64,000 nucleotides of DNA from Inonotus obliquus (Eukaryota; Basidiomycota; Agaricomycetes; Hymenochaetales; Hymenochaetaceae): the NCBI GenBank assembly GCA_032164295.1, contig JAJHTX010000002.1:2728001-2792000 (forward strand). Direction: 5' to 3'. The notes under the pieces are model-generated. The model saw only the letters and a list, made by a program, of their open reading frames with translations. It searched no databases and was not told the DNA's origin. The position numbers and the translations under genes are program-made. Of the stretch, positions 60,230 to 64,000 are shown piece by piece (position 1 is the first letter of the stretch; the number at the start of each line of letters is the position of its first letter).

Positions 60230-62305
60230 ATGTCTGAAGAGAAACCTGGCGTGATTATCTTCGGTGCGCTCTCTTTCTAATCCTTTTTGGTGCCGTTTCT
60301 TTGTAAAACTAATCGCTTTTGATTAATGTCCGGAAATACGCCTCTCCTTGTAGGTGGTCTCAATACCTGGTCGCGTATGTTTGCATGCCGTCTTGTTCCA
60401 AAGGATGGTGAACCCCTGGTCTCGGTATGCTCGATCGCTTCTCATCTGTTGCATCGATTCATGCAACTCGCTCTTACGCTATTCACACTTCCTTTACTCA
60501 TAGCACCTTCGCATAGTGGACAAATTCTCTGTTTCCCCGCCTACGACGTTTGTTCACTTATCCTCCTTCAACGTCTGTATTCTCATCGTCCTTATTTCTC
60601 AGTTACCTCGGATCAGATTTCAAAGAGATTCTACCAAATGAGATCGTGGAGTACAGGCAAGCAAACCTCACTATTCCCGGTACGTATTCCGTGATTTTGT
60701 ACAGCCCGATTTTTCTGTTCCATCTTTTATTTCCGGTATGCGCGGTTGCTGACAGCTTATGTTTCGCCTTTTTTTGTTTCTTTCTCATAATCATCCGTTT
60801 GACATCTCGCGCTCGGAATATTCGTTCTGATGGCTTTCGCCCTCTCGTATTGCAAACGTTCGTATACGCAGCCACCGTCAGCAAAGTGTTCGATCCGCCC
60901 GAAGGCCGTGCACCTTATTCTTATGTTTTCGACTTATCCGGAGAGTTTAGGCATGATCGTTCCGATGTGGTGCGTTGATCGCTTTCTTCTTTTTCTTTCA
61001 GTTTTTCTGATAGGCGAATATGTGGGTCGCTTGGGTCGGTTCGCGTAGATTCAAATAGGTCAGACAGTGACCATCGCGCGATTACTGGGGGAAGAAGCAG
61101 CTCGGCGTAGCGTCAAGGCGTATGTTCGGGTTACGCAGTCTTTCTACGAGACCCCTGACAAGGGTACTCACGATGAGAAGGAGAGCATAAAGCCTGCAGG
61201 TATCCGCGGGATATGGTGGCACGAGACCTTGCGTGTATTGGCTAGTATAGAGAAGTATGTTACACCATTTCAAATACGAGCGCGGGTACGGGGTACATTA
61301 ACGCTTCTTTTCTCAGCTTGAACCTTGTTATCCTAAGGCCGGGTCTCGTGTACGGACCGTATGTTGAATATGGAATCAGTACGTTTGCATGTATTACATC
61401 ATACCGTTGCGGTTTACTGACGGTTGTCTGAAAGTACCGACTACTATGGCTGTCGCTTCAGTATATGGGTACATCAAGAAACCGATGAAAGCACTGTGAG
61501 CATTCAGTCGTCCTTTGCGATTTCCGTTCTTGTACTGATTCTTGATAAGATGGTCACCAGGCAAGAATCCCATGAACACGGTACACGTCGACGATGTTGT
61601 AGAAGCTGCTATCCTTTTGGCAAAGTGGATTGAAAAGGAGGGCCGAAAGCAGGCAGATGCTCTAGCCGGGGAAGAGATTCCTCCGAACGATAAGAGTAAA
61701 GTTAAAGCGGCTGAAGCTGATCTGCTACCGGAACCTGGCAAGAAAATCGTCGCACCGTTATTCAATCTCGTAAGTGCTGCACCCACGTGAATTGTGGTTC
61801 CGTCGCACTTAGCTGAATGAATTACAAATTTAAACTCGTTTAGGTGGATGATTCGCATAGCACGCTTGCTTCTATCGGAACCGAGATTTGTTCGACCTTT
61901 GAGACGACTTTTGGTTTCCACGATTTCTTCACGACGACTATGGCAAGGGTAAGTGTACACTCATCATCCCGCAAAAATACATTGAAGCATATCGTTTTCC
62001 TCTAGATCACAAAGCTCGCGGAATCCGTTATTGAAGATATCAACGAAGAACATGTAGGCGGATGGACGGAAATGCTTCAAGCTTCAGATCCACCTATCAA
62101 TGGTATGACACCAGTCACGGCCTACATGGACGAAACAACCCTAGCAAAAGTCTCTCTTGCGTTCAATTCGGACAAGATCAAGAAATTACTCGGATATCAA
62201 TTGAAACATCCTCAATTTCGTAAAGAGGAACTTGGAGGGATTGTTGATCGTTGGAAGGAGGAAGGGAGTTGGCCTAGGGTTGAAGCTAGAGCTTCTAGTA
62301 CATGA
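60230..62305 (+). CDS. NAD-dependent epimerase/SDR-like protein, atypical
   Basis: An extended short-chain dehydrogenase/epimerase fold, found as a conserved fungal protein. From the ATG at 60230 it begins MSEEKPGVIIFG and joins across an intron to GLNTWSRMFACRLVP, so the nucleotide-binding glycines are altered from the usual GxxGxxG. SPPTTYLGSDFKEILP, then YVFDLSGEFRHDRSD, IQIGQTVTIARLLGEEAAR, YVRVTQSFYETPDKG and LNLVILRPGLVYGPYVEYG (typical RP..VYGP) follow. MNTVHVDDVVEAAILLAKW is the usual V-H-V-D-D helix. The YxxxK catalytic pair is not visible: the equivalent stretch reads GIRGIWWHETLRVL. It ends EGSWPRVEARASST at 62305. Several short introns. It may bind NAD(P)H without catalysing a standard SDR reaction. 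Confidence 0.82.
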
Positions 62306-63162
62306 ATGAACGGAAAATGGATTTGATTGGTTGAAAGAAAGATTGTTATGCTCCTTCGTTTTGTCGTGCCGTTCGTACTCCTTATCTGCATCAAATATTT
62401 CTCGTTTCGTTGTGTTTTGGTCTTTCCTGTCTTCTTTTTTCTTCCCTTTTTCTTACAGTTATTCCTTTCTGTCCTCCACCTTTTCAATCTTCCTGTGTCA
62501 ATCATAATGTCAGAACGGTATCCTCCCTCTTCAACTCTTTACCAATTCCTACAAGTCTTTGTTTTTTTTCCGTCTCGTCCCTCACCTCTCACTTCACTTT
62601 ATTCATTATATTCTCATCGTCTTTTATATAGCCATGACATTCCCGCAGGCAGCGTTCACCCATTTTCCTTTTCAACATTTGACTGAATTCGGTTGGCTTG
62701 AGCTTCCACTGTCTCTCTTCTCTCTTTCTTTCTCTTACTCCTGTCCTAGATCGCTGCTGATTCCGTGACTACTAGTAGATATATACTTCTACTAGTACTT
62801 GAAGTCTCATCCTAACTAACGCTCGCCCTCACTAATATGATGTTGGGATTATAGGCAATGCGGGTTTGAAATTTCAAGAGAGCTCCTTGGTTGAATGGGT
62901 GATGTCACGGTCTTGGGATACTCTTGTTGACTCGCCACATCTCTTGGCTCATTCGGTTCGGTAATCGGTGGCTCGGCTGCTGTTCTTGCATGGCCGGCAA
63001 CAGCAACTTATGCGGCAGCGGCAGCAAGTTTATAGCAAAGACCGTCATACATATAAGAGTACTAAGGAAACTTGTACTCACTCATTCACTCTCTGCTCTA
63101 CTTCTTTCCTTTCCTTTCAATCTTACACTTCTTCGTCTAGTACTTGCAGTCTTGGATCTTGA
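62306..63162. other. intergenic, pyrimidine-rich
   Basis: About 860 bp between two plus-strand genes. It is rich in T and C (notably 62390-62600 and 62700-62760), which gives spurious Phe/Leu/Ser-rich open frames. It includes the perfect inverted repeat at 62770-62797. No gene is supported. Confidence 0.5.
62770..62797. repeat. perfect 10-bp inverted repeat (hairpin)
   Basis: TACTAGTAGA, then the 8-nt spacer TATATACT, then TCTACTAGTA. The two arms are exact reverse complements. It lies about 465 bp beyond the SDR-like stop and about 365 bp before the b561 start. It could be a fold in a 3' UTR, a palindromic protein-binding site, or chance in AT-rich DNA. Confidence 0.8.
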
Positions 63163-64000
63163 ATGACCTCCCTTTCTACTTCTTCAGGCATTACTACGGG
63201 TACGAGTACGAGAACGACGATCGCGTTAAGGAAGATGCAACCTGGTGGTAGCAATGGTAGCAGTGGAGGTGGAGGTCCTTTCGCAAACGCAAGAAACTCT
63301 TACGCCGACGCTGACGGTGCAATTGCCGAGAGTTCCTCCTCTATGTCTATGACTAGGAGCTTCGACAGCGTCGACAGTGAAATTGAGGTTTTCGACTTTG
63401 GCCGTGGCGTTGATTCGTCCGAGATGGATACTCGACTGAAGAAATCCCGTATTGTGTGGAATCATTGGAATGGAAGTGAGAAGGATGTATCGGTGCGGAG
63501 TAGGTTGGTTGACCCTGTTACACTTCGTGCTAGGAGGGAAGAGAGACCTGGAGATAATCTTGCTAGGAATGTGGCGTTGGTGAGTACTTTCCGAGTTGAT
63601 TGGTATAGATATGGTGTTGTTAATATCGTTTCGTTTGTTAGACTCTCTCAATTGTGTGTCTTTCCTCAAATTTGAATGCGAAATCAAGGTGCTGAATGAT
63701 TGAATGGATGTGTTGTAGTTCTCGACTGTTTATACGACATATCTCATTGCATCGAGTAACCCTCGTTCACTTTCATGGTTTGCGTACCACCCTCCTTTAC
63801 AAATGGCTGCTCTCACTCTCTTTACACTCGGTGAGTCTCTCGCTCTTTCTTACTCACCTCAACTCAAGTTCAGTCCATGATGCCCCATACTCACACATTC
63901 ATACATTTTGTGGTTACAGGAATCCTAACTCTGCAACCGGCGACACAACCTAAAACAAAAGCCTCAGGATTAGTACGCCACCAAATATGTATGCTTCTCG
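63163..64000 (+). CDS. cytochrome b561-domain protein, 5' part
   Basis: A membrane haem protein of the cytochrome b561/ferric-reductase group, cut by the window end. From the ATG at 63163 the first exon is a Ser/Thr/Gly-rich, cytosol-like region (MTSLSTSSGITTG, then GSNGSSGGGGPFANAR), then SRLVDPVTLRARREERPGDN and RNVAL. A clean intron (GTGAGTAC...TTGTAG) joins FSTVYTTYLIASSNPRSLSW, FAYHPPLQMAALTLFTLG and, after a second intron, ILTLQPATQPKTKASGLVRH. The His of YHPPLQ and the RHQ His are in positions of likely haem ligands. Two transmembrane helices are visible; the rest lies beyond 64000. Confidence 0.75.

Noticed and set aside
1..64000. Transposons, LTRs, CRISPR, rRNA
   Set aside because: No transposase or reverse-transcriptase motifs, long terminal repeats or spaced direct repeats were seen on reading.

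Overview
This window is nuclear DNA of a filamentous basidiomycete, most likely an Agaricomycete. Genes are densely packed on both strands and broken by many short GT-AG introns of about 45-65 bp. Several protein types are characteristic of or common in such fungi: a DUF6593-like protein, DUF4246, a SAP-domain kinase and an arrestin-like protein. There is no sign of prokaryotic operons, CRISPR arrays, rRNA or an intact transposon. About 26 protein-coding loci can be supported. Genus and species cannot be told from the sequence alone.

Layout. 0-9 kb: a possible small minus-strand ORF, an allantoate-permease-type MFS transporter (+), the alternative clamp-loader subunit CTF18 (-) and a DUF6593-like gene (-). 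9-19 kb: a SAP-domain protein kinase with a WNK-like arrangement of its ATP-binding lysine (+), an aminoadipate/aromatic aminotransferase (+), a DUF4246 protein (-) and an Irs4/Tax4-like EH-domain protein (+). 19-30 kb: the Hsp70 exchange factor FES1 (+), autophagy scramblase ATG9 (-), siroheme synthase MET8 with a C-terminal membrane segment (+), a small glycine-rich membrane protein (-) and a very acidic unknown protein (+). 30-42 kb: Pol III subunit RPC82 (+), an MPPED-type metallophosphoesterase (-), FACT subunit SPT16 (+), DcpS-type decapping enzyme (+), a small basic protein (+) and an alpha/beta hydrolase (-). 41-52 kb: helicase HRQ1 (+), SCYL2-type pseudokinase (-) and an arrestin-like protein (-). 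51.8-56.8 kb: a 5-kb stretch with no recognisable gene. 56.8-64 kb: an HSP20-type protein (-), 3-hydroxyisobutyrate dehydrogenase (+), an atypical SDR/epimerase-like protein (+) and the 5' part of a cytochrome b561-domain protein (+), cut by the window end.

Most genes are housekeeping functions (replication, chromatin, transcription, mRNA decay, autophagy, sulfur and amino-acid metabolism) and do not form one pathway. Neighbouring genes are often divergent with 150-220 bp between starts, or convergent with 40-55 bp between stops, so transcript ends probably overlap. The points most worth a second look are the SAP kinase with its relocated lysine, the 5-kb gene-free block, an SDR-like protein that seems to have lost its catalytic dyad, a 10-nt micro-exon in the transporter, and an HSP20 protein with a long disordered N-terminus.
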